A stretch of DNA of 15,407 nt, from NCBI GenBank assembly GCA_002408725.1, contig DHTR01000022.1, positions 14,473 through 29,879 on the forward strand. The letters are read 5' to 3'. The position numbers and the translations under genes were made by a program. This document shows, one piece after another, positions 1 to 6,236 of the stretch. The notes beneath the pieces are model-generated. The model was not told where the DNA came from. It was given only the letters and a program-made list of their open reading frames with translations, and searched no databases. The stretch comes from Pelotomaculum sp. UBA5255. GTDB taxonomy: Bacteria > Bacillota > Desulfotomaculia > Desulfotomaculales > Pelotomaculaceae. The stretch's first letter is position 1. Every line of letters starts with the position of its first letter.

Positions 1-143
1 TTGCCCGCTTTTATCCAGCCTTTTCAACTCCGCATTCTTGGACACCAAGTGGTGTGGCTACTGACTGTAGGTAGTGATTATACTCTATTTTGCTCACTAT
101 ATATGGTTACGCTTTAAAATGAAAAAAGGCTTTTGCTTTGATA
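1..143. other. Flank without a supportable gene
   Basis: No gene can be supported here. A minus-strand frame is open from a TTG at 46-48 to the window edge, but it has no ribosome binding site. A 14-base palindrome (CTTTGATATCAAAG, 136-149) overlaps the stop codon of the GH3 gene and is followed, reading the minus strand, by CAAAAGCC and six T. It could be a weak terminator for that gene, but the stem is short and AT-rich. Confidence 0.4.
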
Positions 144-2360
144 TCAAAGTCGCAGGAATACGGTAGAAGTGGCGCCATCCCACCGCACCCCGACCCCGCC
201 TATCTGCGCGATGAAACGCAGCGGTACCAGCATTCGCCCTGCCTGGAGCCGCGCCTCAACATCCATAGGGACATGCTGATTATTAACCAGCGCTGTAGAA
301 GATCCGGCTTTGATAATCGCAATAGTTCCAGGCCAGCTGACCGTAACTTCCTGCCGCTCCCAATCCCAGCTTACCTGTCCGCCCATGGCTTCCACCACTT
401 GGCGCAATGGCACAATACAACGGCCGTTTTCCAGAAAAGGAGCCGGATTTAGAGAAAGGTGCTGATCATTTAGCAAAACACGCGGCGAGCCGGCCGGATT
501 TTCATTGGCCCCCGGGTCATAGCTTAAGCCATATCCCAGGGGATAGAGTTCGTCCCCTTCAGTATTTGGAATGGCTACCGGCAATTTTCCGCTTGGATTT
601 AACTCGCCAAAAACGGCCATTATGCCGGCCGGAATACCCGGACCTTCGGCCCGGCCATAAATGCAGATATAGGCAGGTATATCAGGTACATACATAATGT
701 CATAAGGGTTCCTGATGGCTACTACAGCTACTGCTTTGTGCTGCTCCCGGCAATAGTCAACCGTATTTAGCACATAGTCGGGCGTCCAGTTTTTCCCGGG
801 GGTGCGGCTGTCGACATCGTAACTGGAAGAGCCCAGCACTACATAGTCGGCGCCGTCAATGGTCTTCTTTTGTTCATCATTTAAGGCCGCCAGATCGGTA
901 TAGGCAAACCCTTTAACATCTACCTGCAGCGATTTATCGCTAATAATTTGCATTAGGCTCTGAGTCATCAACTCCAGACGATCCTGCCACGGGGCCAGCA
1001 GCACTACCTTTTTACCGTTACTAAGCTTGAAAGGAAGGATATTACCTTCGTTTTTGAGCAAAGTTACCGCCTGTCCGGCCACTTCTTGCTCCAGGGACCG
1101 GTGCTGTGAACATCCCACTACGTTCAGTGCGTTATTAATTTTATCTTCTGGAGGCCGGCTTACTTCATCACCAGGCTGCAGTCTGCCGTTATTAATTTCT
1201 AACACACCCAGCTTTAGCTTCAGAGCTAATATCCTGGCCACTGATTGATCAATCGTGGCTTCCGGCAGATCACCACTTTCGACTGCTGCCAGCATGGCTT
1301 GATAAGCGCGGCTTAAGTCGGACGGCATCAAAATAATATCTGTACCGGCTTGAACCGCTCTGATTACGGCATCCTCCGGACCAAAGTGATCGGTAATGGC
1401 CTTCATTTGCAAACTATCGGTTACAACCACTCCCTCAAAGCCCAACGTATTCCTGATTAACCCGGTAAGCACTCGGGCGGATAAAGTCGCCGGTACATAG
1501 ATGGGAGTGTTATCCAAGCGAGAGATAACTGTTGATGAATCGATAGCTGGAAAAGTTACATGGGCCGTCATGATCAGATCAACCCCACCGTTGATGGCGG
1601 CCTGGAAAGGTTTTAACTCTACCGCGTCCAGACGCGAACGGTCATATGGAACCGACGGCAGCCCCAGATGGGAATCTACGGCCGTATCGCCATGGCCGGG
1701 AAAATGCTTGGCCGTGGCGGCTACTCCGGCATCATGCAGCCCCTGTATATATGATACTCCCAGATCGGAGACCAACTGAGGGTCGGATCCGAAAGACCGT
1801 ACCCCGATCACCGGATTATCAGGATTGACATTAACATCAACTACCGGAGCAAAGTTGATATTTATCCCCAGCGCATGCAATTCCGCGCCAATTGCTTGAC
1901 CCACGCGACGGCCGGCTTCGGTGGAACGGGTGGCCCCCAGGGCCATATTCCCCGGCATTACTGTCCCGGATTGCAGGCGGTTGACCACCCCGCCCTCCTG
2001 GTCGACGCCAATCAAAAGAGGAATCGCGCCGGCCGCCCGCTGCAGTTGATCCACCAGCCGTACAGTTTGCCCGGTGTCAACCAGGTTTTCCCGGAAAAGA
2101 ATCACACCGCCAAGATGATGCTGCTGTATGGCCTGAACAATTTCCTCATTGATCTCGGTTACATTTTCGCCATCCCATTGGCGAAAATCAGGCATAAACA
2201 TCTGCCCAATTTTTTCTTCCAGACTCATTCCTTTTACTATCGCCGGCAGTTGTGCCGCAGCATGCGGGGTTGCATCCGCCCGGGCCGCTCCTGGCACAAT
2301 CATACTGTAGATAGTTAACATAATAACTAGTAAACCCGCCAGCCATCGATTAATTTGCAT
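144..2360 (-). CDS. Secreted GH3 beta-N-acetylhexosaminidase-like glycosidase with C-terminal stalk domain
   Basis: Glycoside hydrolase family 3, NagZ-like, expected to cleave terminal beta-GlcNAc from muropeptides or similar glycans outside the membrane. Numbering is from the ATG at 2360 (738 aa). An N-terminal signal peptide has a likely cut after Ala-Arg-Ala near residue 28. The GH3 barrel carries KHFPGHGDTAVDSH (about 218-231), the His/Asp acid-base motif of NagZ enzymes, and VVTDSLQMKAI with the predicted nucleophile Asp315. A GH3 C-terminal domain follows (about 430-615). Two copper-amine-oxidase-N-like repeats end the protein, each with a VPLR motif (about 650 and 712), a stalk domain common in Clostridial surface proteins. 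The frame is open to a GTG at 2411, but only the ATG at 2360 has a good ribosome site (AAGGGTG, 2367-2373, 6 nt away) and directly precedes the signal peptide. Exact substrate unknown. Confidence 0.88.
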   Translation of the reverse strand: MQINRWLAGLLVIMLTIYSMIVPGAARADATPHAAAQLPAIVKGMSLEEKIGQMFMPDFRQWDGENVTEINEEIVQAIQQHHLGGVILFRENLVDTGQTVRLVDQLQRAAGAIPLLIGVDQEGGVVNRLQSGTVMPGNMALGATRSTEAGRRVGQAIGAELHALGININFAPVVDVNVNPDNPVIGVRSFGSDPQLVSDLGVSYIQGLHDAGVAATAKHFPGHGDTAVDSHLGLPSVPYDRSRLDAVELKPFQAAINGGVDLIMTAHVTFPAIDSSTVISRLDNTPIYVPATLSARVLTGLIRNTLGFEGVVVTDSLQMKAITDHFGPEDAVIRAVQAGTDIILMPSDLSRAYQAMLAAVESGDLPEATIDQSVARILALKLKLGVLEINNGRLQPGDEVSRPPEDKINNALNVVGCSQHRSLEQEVAGQAVTLLKNEGNILPFKLSNGKKVVLLAPWQDRLELMTQSLMQIISDKSLQVDVKGFAYTDLAALNDEQKKTIDGADYVVLGSSSYDVDSRTPGKNWTPDYVLNTVDYCREQHKAVAVVAIRNPYDIMYVPDIPAYICIYGRAEGPGIPAGIMAVFGELNPSGKLPVAIPNTEGDELYPLGYGLSYDPGANENPAGSPRVLLNDQHLSLNPAPFLENGRCIVPLRQVVEAMGGQVSWDWERQEVTVSWPGTIAIIKAGSSTALVNNQHVPMDVEARLQAGRMLVPLRFIAQIGGVGVRWDGATSTVFLRL

Positions 2361-2516
2361 CTTCCACACCCTTCTCATTACTGATCCGATTACCCTTAAA
2401 TCTCCAGACACTATTCTTCATTTTATACGCCAACCAAAAAAAACCTCTATTATTCGTGCAGATTCGCGTAATTTTTCCAGGGTGTCAAGAGGAGTTTGTC
2501 GAAATAGCAAGAGTGC

Positions 2517-2540
2517 AAAAAGCCCGCCGACAGGCGGGCT
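2517..2540 (-). terminator. Rho-independent terminator or attenuator hairpin
   Basis: On the minus strand AGCCCGCC and GGCGGGCT form a perfect 8-bp GC-rich stem with a TGTC loop, followed directly by a T run and GCAC. It lies about 155 nt upstream of the GH3 start on the same strand. It either ends transcription coming from the decayed region or acts as a leader attenuator for the GH3 gene. Confidence 0.7.
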
Positions 2541-2660
2541 TGCATAAGTTCGTGTAGTCGCATTGATATGCGCGGATCTTCAGAATTGTTTCCCGTTGTG
2601 CGGGGTCATACCCCTGGCGGAAGGGAGGCCCCGGAAAGGGCTTCCTCCCGTCGATCAAAA
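2541..2660 (-). other. Non-coding hairpin-rich segment, possible structured RNA
   Basis: No coding frame is convincing. Inverted repeats follow one another: CGCAT/ATGCG at 2559-2572, GGGG/CCCC at 2602-2614 (overlapping CCCG/CGGG at 2592-2604), and GGGAGG/CCTCCC enclosing a GGCCCC/GGGC core at 2623-2649. The terminator at 2517-2540 then follows on the minus strand. A run of eight A (2657-2664) lies on the far side. The layout suits a small RNA with its own terminator or a leader RNA of the GH3 gene. I could not match it to 6S, SRP, tmRNA or a riboswitch class that I know. Confidence 0.3.
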
Positions 2661-2694
2661 AAAATTAAACTTTTGTAGGTTAAAAAGCAATCAT

Positions 2695-3012
2695 CTATTT
2701 TTTTATTAATATAGCTTTAACAAAAAATATCAAACGAAAATGGAGTGTAAATAACGGAATGCTTATAAATTTGAAAAAGTAACATCCGAGCATGACTCTT
2801 GATAAATGGATGGATTTGGCATATTCGAGCGTCAGGCCCAGCATCTGCACAGCATGACCTTTCCTCCGCTCGCTCGGGCAGACGGAATAGCCTATGTGCC
2901 CGCCGTAACTTGCCAGAAAATAATTGTCCAGATTATGGCGGATGTCGACATCCTCAATCACAAATTCCCGGTTATGATAATCTGTTTTGGATAAACGCCT
3001 CACTATTTTCAC
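2695..3012 (-). pseudogene. Truncated GNAT-family acetyltransferase remnant
   Basis: The central part (about 2784-2961) encodes VDIRHNLDNYFLASYGGHIG followed by YSVCPSERRKGHAVQML. This is the core of GNAT N-acetyltransferases of the COG3981 type, including the acetyl-CoA-binding R-R-K-G-H/Y-A loop. A complete member is about 160-190 aa. Here the N-terminal half is missing, and after VMLGC the frame runs into unrelated hydrophobic and basic sequence instead of the usual CDKDN segment. I see no ribosome site before the first ATG. I read it as a gene fragment, not a working enzyme. Confidence 0.7.
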
Positions 3013-3027
3013 ACCGGTCTTTTCAAA

Positions 3028-3165
3028 TTAACACTGCAATGGCTCCTGATCGTTCGTAATAAAATAGGCATCATAGCCATATCAATAGATGTGATAATCA
3101 TTGCTTCCCATTAGGCTCATGATATCAACGATAAATTGGAATTTAGCGGCATTGCGCTTGCTCAT
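3028..3165 (-). pseudogene. Broken small reading frame, family not recognised
   Basis: An ATG at 3165 opens a frame beginning MSKRNAAKFQFIVDIM that reaches an in-frame TGA at 3082-3084 after 27 codons. The same frame then continues as YGYDAYFITNDQEPLQC to a TAA at 3028. The residue composition on both sides of the stop looks protein-like, which suggests a nonsense mutation in a former gene. I cannot name the family. It sits just upstream of the GNAT remnant in the same decayed patch (3013-3602), which holds no intact gene. Confidence 0.3.
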
Positions 3166-3237
3166 TTTCAGAGTTCCGGTTCGCATTCCTCAAACAAAAT
3201 ATCCCCGAATAGGGATGATCATCGCTTGGCGGAGTGA

Positions 3238-3399
3238 TTTCTTCTAACCGACCTGATTTTATCAAAGCCCTTGCTTTTTGATGCCGACAAGGTACGTGAG
3301 GATAAAATCAATCAAGTCATTGAAAAACTGAACAGCGTTGAAATTGACACCGGCTACCTTGTTTCCAGGGTCTCCCGGTTAGAAAAAACAGCAAAGTAA
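3238..3399 (+). pseudogene. Plus-strand coding remnant without a start codon
   Basis: A frame that opens after a stop at 3235-3237 encodes about 53 residues, including LLTDLILSKPLLFDADKVRE and ending VSRVSRLEKTAK. It has no credible start codon. A one-base shift near 3240 would join it to an ATG at 3215 (MIIAWRSDFF), so a frameshifted small gene is possible. It is charged and helix-prone. I do not recognise the family. A GC-rich inverted repeat (CCCGGC/GCCGGG, 3417-3434) followed by ATTTTGC lies just downstream and may be its terminator. Nothing else is visible between 3435 and 3535. Confidence 0.25.
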
Positions 3400-3535
3400 T
3401 ACTGTTTTCTACCAACCCCGGCCACAGCGCCGGGATCGGGATTTTGCTCTTCTCCTGGATGATTAAAACTAAATCAGTTTTTAATTAAGAATACGGGATA
3501 CCTTAATTCACTATTATTTTTATTGATAAATCATT

Positions 3536-3563
3536 AAAAACAGCGTGACAGATGATCACGCTG
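3536..3563 (-). terminator. Terminator of the DUF134/Mrp cluster
   Basis: CAGCGTGA and TCACGCTG form a perfect 8-bp stem with a 7-base loop. On the minus strand five T follow, then AATGA. It lies 40 nt past the DUF134 stop codon, so it is the natural end of the cluster that starts near 5950. Confidence 0.8.
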
Positions 3564-3602
3564 AAAATTTTAAAGATATACTCTTCATAGCTTTTTAAAT
3601 GC

Positions 3603-4001
3603 TTAATCAATCCTTTGCCAGTCGTCGACCGAGCACGAAGGGCAAACGGTGCAACGGCAGATGGTGCCCTCCCATTCTTGGCCGCACCTGCGGCAACTTA
3701 ACCTGTGATGGGCCAGCTTAAAGTTGCCGCCTGTTATTCTCAACGCAGCCCCGTTCACCAGGGCGAAGGCCACTTTTTGCCGGGCGGCGGCCAGTACCCT
3801 GTGAAAAGTGGGCCGGGATACAGCCATTTTTTCGGCACACTCCTCTTGCTCCATTCCTTCCAGGTCGCGGAGTCGGATAGACTCGAGTTCCTCCACGGTT
3901 AATATAATTTCGGAGAGTTCGGATACCGGGATGCCCGACGGCTTAAAATAGGTCACTTCTGGAAATTGCTCCACTCTCTTGCACTTTGGCGGCCTGGGGA
4001 T
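3603..4001 (-). CDS. UPF0251/DUF134 helix-turn-helix protein
   Basis: DUF134 (UPF0251) family, a small predicted DNA-binding protein of unknown target, about 132 aa. The family body is clear: EVTYFKPSGIP, ILTVEELESIRLRDLEG, then the helix-turn-helix region EQEECAEKMAVSRPTFHRVL. The C-terminus carries several Cys pairs (CRRCG, CRCTVCPSC), which suggests a metal-binding ribbon. The first conventional start (GTG at 3974) would remove the conserved family N-terminus. The codons upstream read IPRPPKCKRVEQ, matching the usual MPRPxKxRRV start, with ATC (3999-4001) at the Met position and CTG one codon earlier (4002-4004). A stop lies at 4005-4007, so no ATG, GTG or TTG is available there. It is the last gene of the Mrp/DUF5320 cluster, 83 nt after the Mrp stop. 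It could regulate that cluster (inference). Confidence 0.85.
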   Translation of the reverse strand: MPRPPKCKRVEQFPEVTYFKPSGIPVSELSEIILTVEELESIRLRDLEGMEQEECAEKMAVSRPTFHRVLAAARQKVAFALVNGAALRITGGNFKLAHHRLSCRRCGQEWEGTICRCTVCPSCSVDDWQRID

Positions 4002-4008
4002 CAGCTAT

Positions 4009-4017
4009 CCCTCCCTT
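4009..4017 (-). promoter_or_regulatory. Strong ribosome binding site for DUF134
   Basis: AAGGGAGGG on the minus strand. Its GGAGG core is 8 nt from the ATC codon (3999-4001) and 5 nt from the CTG codon (4002-4004). It is about 35 nt from the GTG at 3974, too far to serve it. This argues that translation begins at a non-canonical codon. Confidence 0.7.
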
Positions 4018-4087
4018 TTCTATTAATCATAGCTATGCAATTCTGATGACCCCCAAAAAGCACCTGGGTAGTCAAGGGTGCTCCAGA

Positions 4088-5032
4088 TTATCTTTCGTTA
4101 TCACTTTTATCTTGATTCTTTCTAGAGCCGACAAACCTATCAGGAATAAAGTTAATAAAAAGGTTATGATAATACTCTTCAACTTTACCATGGTCGCAAA
4201 GTTTTGCCAGAAACGGGTCAACCGGCATACTTCCAAGGAACGGGATACAAAACCTATCCGAGATTTCCTTGCTGTGGCCGGGGCCAAACAACTGGAATTC
4301 CTCACCGCATTTTGGACAGACAGCGCTACTCATATTCTCAATTAAACCTAGAATCGGTATATCCAGCTGTTTAGCCATTTTAATGGCCTTATTGACAATC
4401 ATCACGGCAAGCTCCTGCGGCGAGGTCACAATAACCAGTCCATCCAGGGGAATGGACTGCATGACCGTGAGAGGAACATCCCCTGTACCGGGAGGCAGAT
4501 CGACAAACAGGTAATCCAGGTCACCCCAGATAACGTCCGTCCAAAACTGCTTGACCGTATTGGCCAGGATGGGACCGCGCCAGATGACCGGATCATCTTC
4601 CCGTGGTACCAGCAAATTAATGGACATCACCTTGATTCCGGTGGAGCTTTCTGAAGCTAGTATACCGAAGTCGTTTCCTTTAGCCATACCTTTAATTCCA
4701 AACATCTTGGGCACACTGGGACCGGTAAGATCGGCATCCAGCACTCCCACTTCAAAACCTCGTTTTCTAAATCCACTGGCCAATAACGACGTCACCGATG
4801 ATTTTCCGACGCCGCCTTTTCCGCTCATAATGGCAATTACGTTCTTCACAGAGCTGAAATTGTTAATGGTCAGTTTTTTAATACCTTTTTTCGAGTCACC
4901 ACTGTGAGCGTCGTTTTTTTCATCTTCGCAATTACAACCGGCTTTTTCCTCATCGCAATTGCACCCATTTTTTTCGCTCTCGCAATTACACCCTTTATCT
5001 CCGTCACACTGGCAGTCTTGTTTCTCTTCCAC
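4088..5032 (-). CDS. Mrp/NBP35-type Fe-S carrier P-loop ATPase with CxC-repeat N-terminus
   Basis: Mrp/NBP35 (ApbC) family P-loop ATPase, 314 aa, a cytoplasmic protein thought to bind and transfer Fe-S clusters. The deviant Walker A motif SGKGGVGKSS is at 70-79, VGVLDADLTGPSVP at 95-108, and VDLPPGTGD at 177-185. The metal-binding CPKC pair at 239-242 bridges the dimer in characterised members. The first 40 residues are unusual: four Cys-x-Cys pairs (Cys 7/9, 15/17, 24/26, 33/35) spaced 8-9 residues apart in an acidic, lysine-rich repeat of the form GCNCxxEK. Start: GTG at 5032, with a GGGGG ribosome site about 9 nt upstream. It follows two DUF5320 genes and precedes DUF134 on the same strand, an arrangement seen in anaerobic Clostridia. 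The cargo is unknown. Confidence 0.9.
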   Translation of the reverse strand: MEEKQDCQCDGDKGCNCESEKNGCNCDEEKAGCNCEDEKNDAHSGDSKKGIKKLTINNFSSVKNVIAIMSGKGGVGKSSVTSLLASGFRKRGFEVGVLDADLTGPSVPKMFGIKGMAKGNDFGILASESSTGIKVMSINLLVPREDDPVIWRGPILANTVKQFWTDVIWGDLDYLFVDLPPGTGDVPLTVMQSIPLDGLVIVTSPQELAVMIVNKAIKMAKQLDIPILGLIENMSSAVCPKCGEEFQLFGPGHSKEISDRFCIPFLGSMPVDPFLAKLCDHGKVEEYYHNLFINFIPDRFVGSRKNQDKSDNER

Positions 5033-5122
5033 TCCCGAATTCCCCCATTTGTTGTGTAGTTAGAAGCTACAGCGATTCAGTTTTGCATCCATTGTGTTAA
5101 CTCCCTGGATTGATCCAAATTG

Positions 5123-5554
5123 TTATTCCTTCTGTTCCAGTTCGGCAACCCATTTTTGGGCTCGCTCGAGTTCGGCATCCTGTAGCGTCATAAACAGCTT
5201 GCGTAGTTCCAGTTCGACAATCCGTTTTTGGGCCCAATCGAGGGCCTTTTCCTGGTTGCCAGCCTGCTCCTTGAGTTCACCAAACTCGGATCCTGCGCTT
5301 GCCGGCGGGGCAAATACCGCACTTACTGGATCCGCTCCAGGCATCCATATTGACCAGTGGGGAAATCCGGTAGCATTAGCACCGTTCCACCAACCACGGC
5401 AACCAGAGCGACCAACTCTGGCTCCACGTTCGCCTCGCCGGGCAAACCCCGGGTCAGCTCCTGCGCCCCGATTCAAACATACTATACAGTAGCCGCGCCC
5501 CCGCCCGGTCATCGGTCCGGCGCCCCGAAAGCCCATTCCGTTAAAACCTGGCAT
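5123..5554 (-). CDS. DUF5320-family protein with C-terminal coiled coil
   Basis: 143 aa, DUF5320 type, function unknown. The N-terminus (MPGFNGMGFRGAGPMTGRGR) matches the family pattern of Gly/Met/Arg-rich GPMTGRG sequence, followed by a short Cys pair (YCIVC, about 22-26). A Gly/Trp-rich middle (CRGWWNGANATGFPHW) is also typical. The last 50 residues are strongly helical and charged (ELKEQAGNQEKALDWAQKRI and on), probably a coiled coil. ATG at 5554, with GAGGGGG about 11 nt upstream. It lies 48 nt after the shorter DUF5320 gene and 90 nt before the Mrp ATPase. Families like this often sit beside Mrp and nitrogenase-cofactor-type small proteins, so a role in metal cofactor handling is plausible but unproven. 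Confidence 0.8.
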   Translation of the reverse strand: MPGFNGMGFRGAGPMTGRGRGYCIVCLNRGAGADPGFARRGERGARVGRSGCRGWWNGANATGFPHWSIWMPGADPVSAVFAPPASAGSEFGELKEQAGNQEKALDWAQKRIVELELRKLFMTLQDAELERAQKWVAELEQKE

Positions 5555-5602
5555 AATACATTGTCCCCCTCGGTATGTTTATTATCTGCCGTCATCAGGT
5601 TG

Positions 5603-5842
5603 TTAACCCTGATAACGCCCGGGACCTCCGCCCTGACCCTGACCCATACCTTGACCTCTGTCCTGGTCTGGACCTGATCCCTGGCCTTTAACCATACCCT
5701 GGCCTTTACCCATTCCTTGACCTCTACCCTGACCGCATCCGGCGCCGCACTGACCCCTACCGCGTCCGCCACCGCACTGACCCCTGCCCCGTCCGCCACC
5801 CGGACCCTGGCCCGCCGGGTTGGTTCCATCTCCTCTGGGCAT
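5603..5842 (-). CDS. Short Gly/Gln/Arg-rich DUF5320-like protein
   Basis: 79 aa. The N-terminus MPRGDGTNPAGQGPGGGRGR matches the short DUF5320-type proteins that begin MPRGDGTGPxGxGP. The rest is low-complexity Gly/Gln/Arg/Lys with three Cys (QCGGG, QCGAGC), built from short repeats such as GRGRGQCGG and GKGQGMVKGQG. The frame is open to a TTG at 5845, but the ATG at 5842 matches the family start and has AAAGGGGGGG about 6 nt upstream. It is the first gene after the promoter at 5958-5985. It is probably disordered in isolation. Low complexity limits any functional call. Confidence 0.7.
   Translation of the reverse strand: MPRGDGTNPAGQGPGGGRGRGQCGGGRGRGQCGAGCGQGRGQGMGKGQGMVKGQGSGPDQDRGQGMGQGQGGGPGRYQG
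5745..5798 (-). repeat. Two 27-bp tandem repeat units inside the short DUF5320 gene
   Basis: Positions 5745-5771 and 5772-5798 are identical at 25 of 27 bases and encode GGGRGRGQC twice on the minus strand. The unit keeps the frame, so copy number could change without breaking the gene. Shorter degenerate repeats of the same kind continue on either side. Confidence 0.75.
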
Positions 5843-5933
5843 CAAACGCCCCCCCTTTCAATGTTATGTAAACGGGTAATGGCTAACTTGCTCACCCCTC
5901 CCGCTTAAAACGTAGTATTTCTTACTCTTGTTT

Positions 5934-5947
5934 ATTATGAACATAAT
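5934..5947 (-). promoter_or_regulatory. Candidate operator palindrome at the cluster promoter
   Basis: ATTATGAACATAAT is a palindrome with 6-base arms and a 2-base centre. It lies just downstream of the expected transcription start. Nine bases of it (ATTATGAAC) recur at 5968-5976 between the -35 and -10 boxes, 34 bp away. A repressor bound at either or both sites would block the promoter. Its identity is unknown; DUF134 is one candidate by proximity only. Confidence 0.5.
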
Positions 5948-5957
5948 ACCATAATTT

Positions 5958-5985
5958 ATTATACCTCATTATGAACCTATGTCAA
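5958..5985 (-). promoter_or_regulatory. Sigma-A-type promoter for the DUF5320/Mrp/DUF134 cluster
   Basis: On the minus strand a perfect TTGACA (5980-5985) is followed by a 16-bp spacer and a perfect TATAAT (5958-5963). The expected start is near 5950, leaving a leader of about 110 nt before the first gene. Confidence 0.8.
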
Positions 5986-6004
5986 TAACTCTGTGCCCAT
6001 TTTT

Positions 6005-6043
6005 CCCGTTAAGACGTACAATATTTCAAAAAATATTTACGGG
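6005..6043. repeat. Interrupted inverted repeat
   Basis: An inner stem AATATTT/AAATATT (6020-6037, loop CAAA) sits inside an outer CCCGT (6005-6009) / ACGGG (6039-6043) stem. It lies upstream of the cluster promoter in a stretch (6000-6236) without any gene. No T run follows on either strand, so a terminator role is not shown. Confidence 0.4.
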
Positions 6044-6101
6044 GGACAGAAGAATGGTACTGAATTTTTTAAGGGATTAGAATACCTTTCTGCTAAACTC
6101 T

Positions 6102-6144
6102 GCTATAAAGGCAGGCCCTGTCTAAGTGGACCTGCCTTTATAGC
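6102..6144. repeat. 14-bp perfect inverted repeat, possible terminator
   Basis: GCTATAAAGGCAGG and its exact complement CCTGCCTTTATAGC are separated by 15 bases. It lies 93 nt downstream of the DUF4363 stop and could stall transcription from that side, but no T run follows on either strand. A remnant of a small palindromic element is an alternative. Confidence 0.55.
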
Positions 6145-6236
6145 TATTAAAACTTGAGATTAGACCAAGAATACATTTTTAACGCTGCAATCTTTTACTT
6201 TTTAGGGGAGGGTTAGGCTGTGTTATAAAAACCTGG

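Noticed and set aside
1..48. Minus-strand frame open to the window edge (reading VSKNAELKRLDKSGQ)
   Set aside because: Too short to judge, no ribosome site before the TTG/GTG and no recognisable family.
1875..2318. 147-codon open frame on the plus strand
   Set aside because: Antisense to the clearly coding GH3 gene, no ribosome site, no recognisable protein sequence.
2483..2488. TTGACA on the minus strand as the GH3 promoter -35 box
   Set aside because: The hexamer at the right distance (GAATCT) is a poor -10 box, so the promoter is not supported.
2541..2660. 6S RNA, SRP RNA, tmRNA or a known riboswitch
   Set aside because: The segment folds into serial short hairpins rather than the long 6S rod, lacks the SRP GGAAG tetraloop region and the tmRNA 3' end, and shows no riboswitch core that I recognise.
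3238..3399. FlgM-like anti-sigma factor
   Set aside because: A vague similarity in the DKI...DTGYLV stretch only; no start codon and no flagellar genes nearby.
3986..4345. 119-codon plus-strand frame
   Set aside because: Runs opposite the Mrp C-terminus, DUF134 leader and intergenic sequence; no ribosome site and no family features.
5603..5815. Repeat-rich DNA considered as a CRISPR array
   Set aside because: The repeats are tandem 27-bp and shorter coding units without unique spacers, and no cas genes are near.
5509..5829. 106-codon minus-strand frame with Val/Arg/Ala repeats
   Set aside because: Alternate frame of the repetitive short DUF5320 gene, whose own frame matches a family N-terminus and has a good ribosome site.
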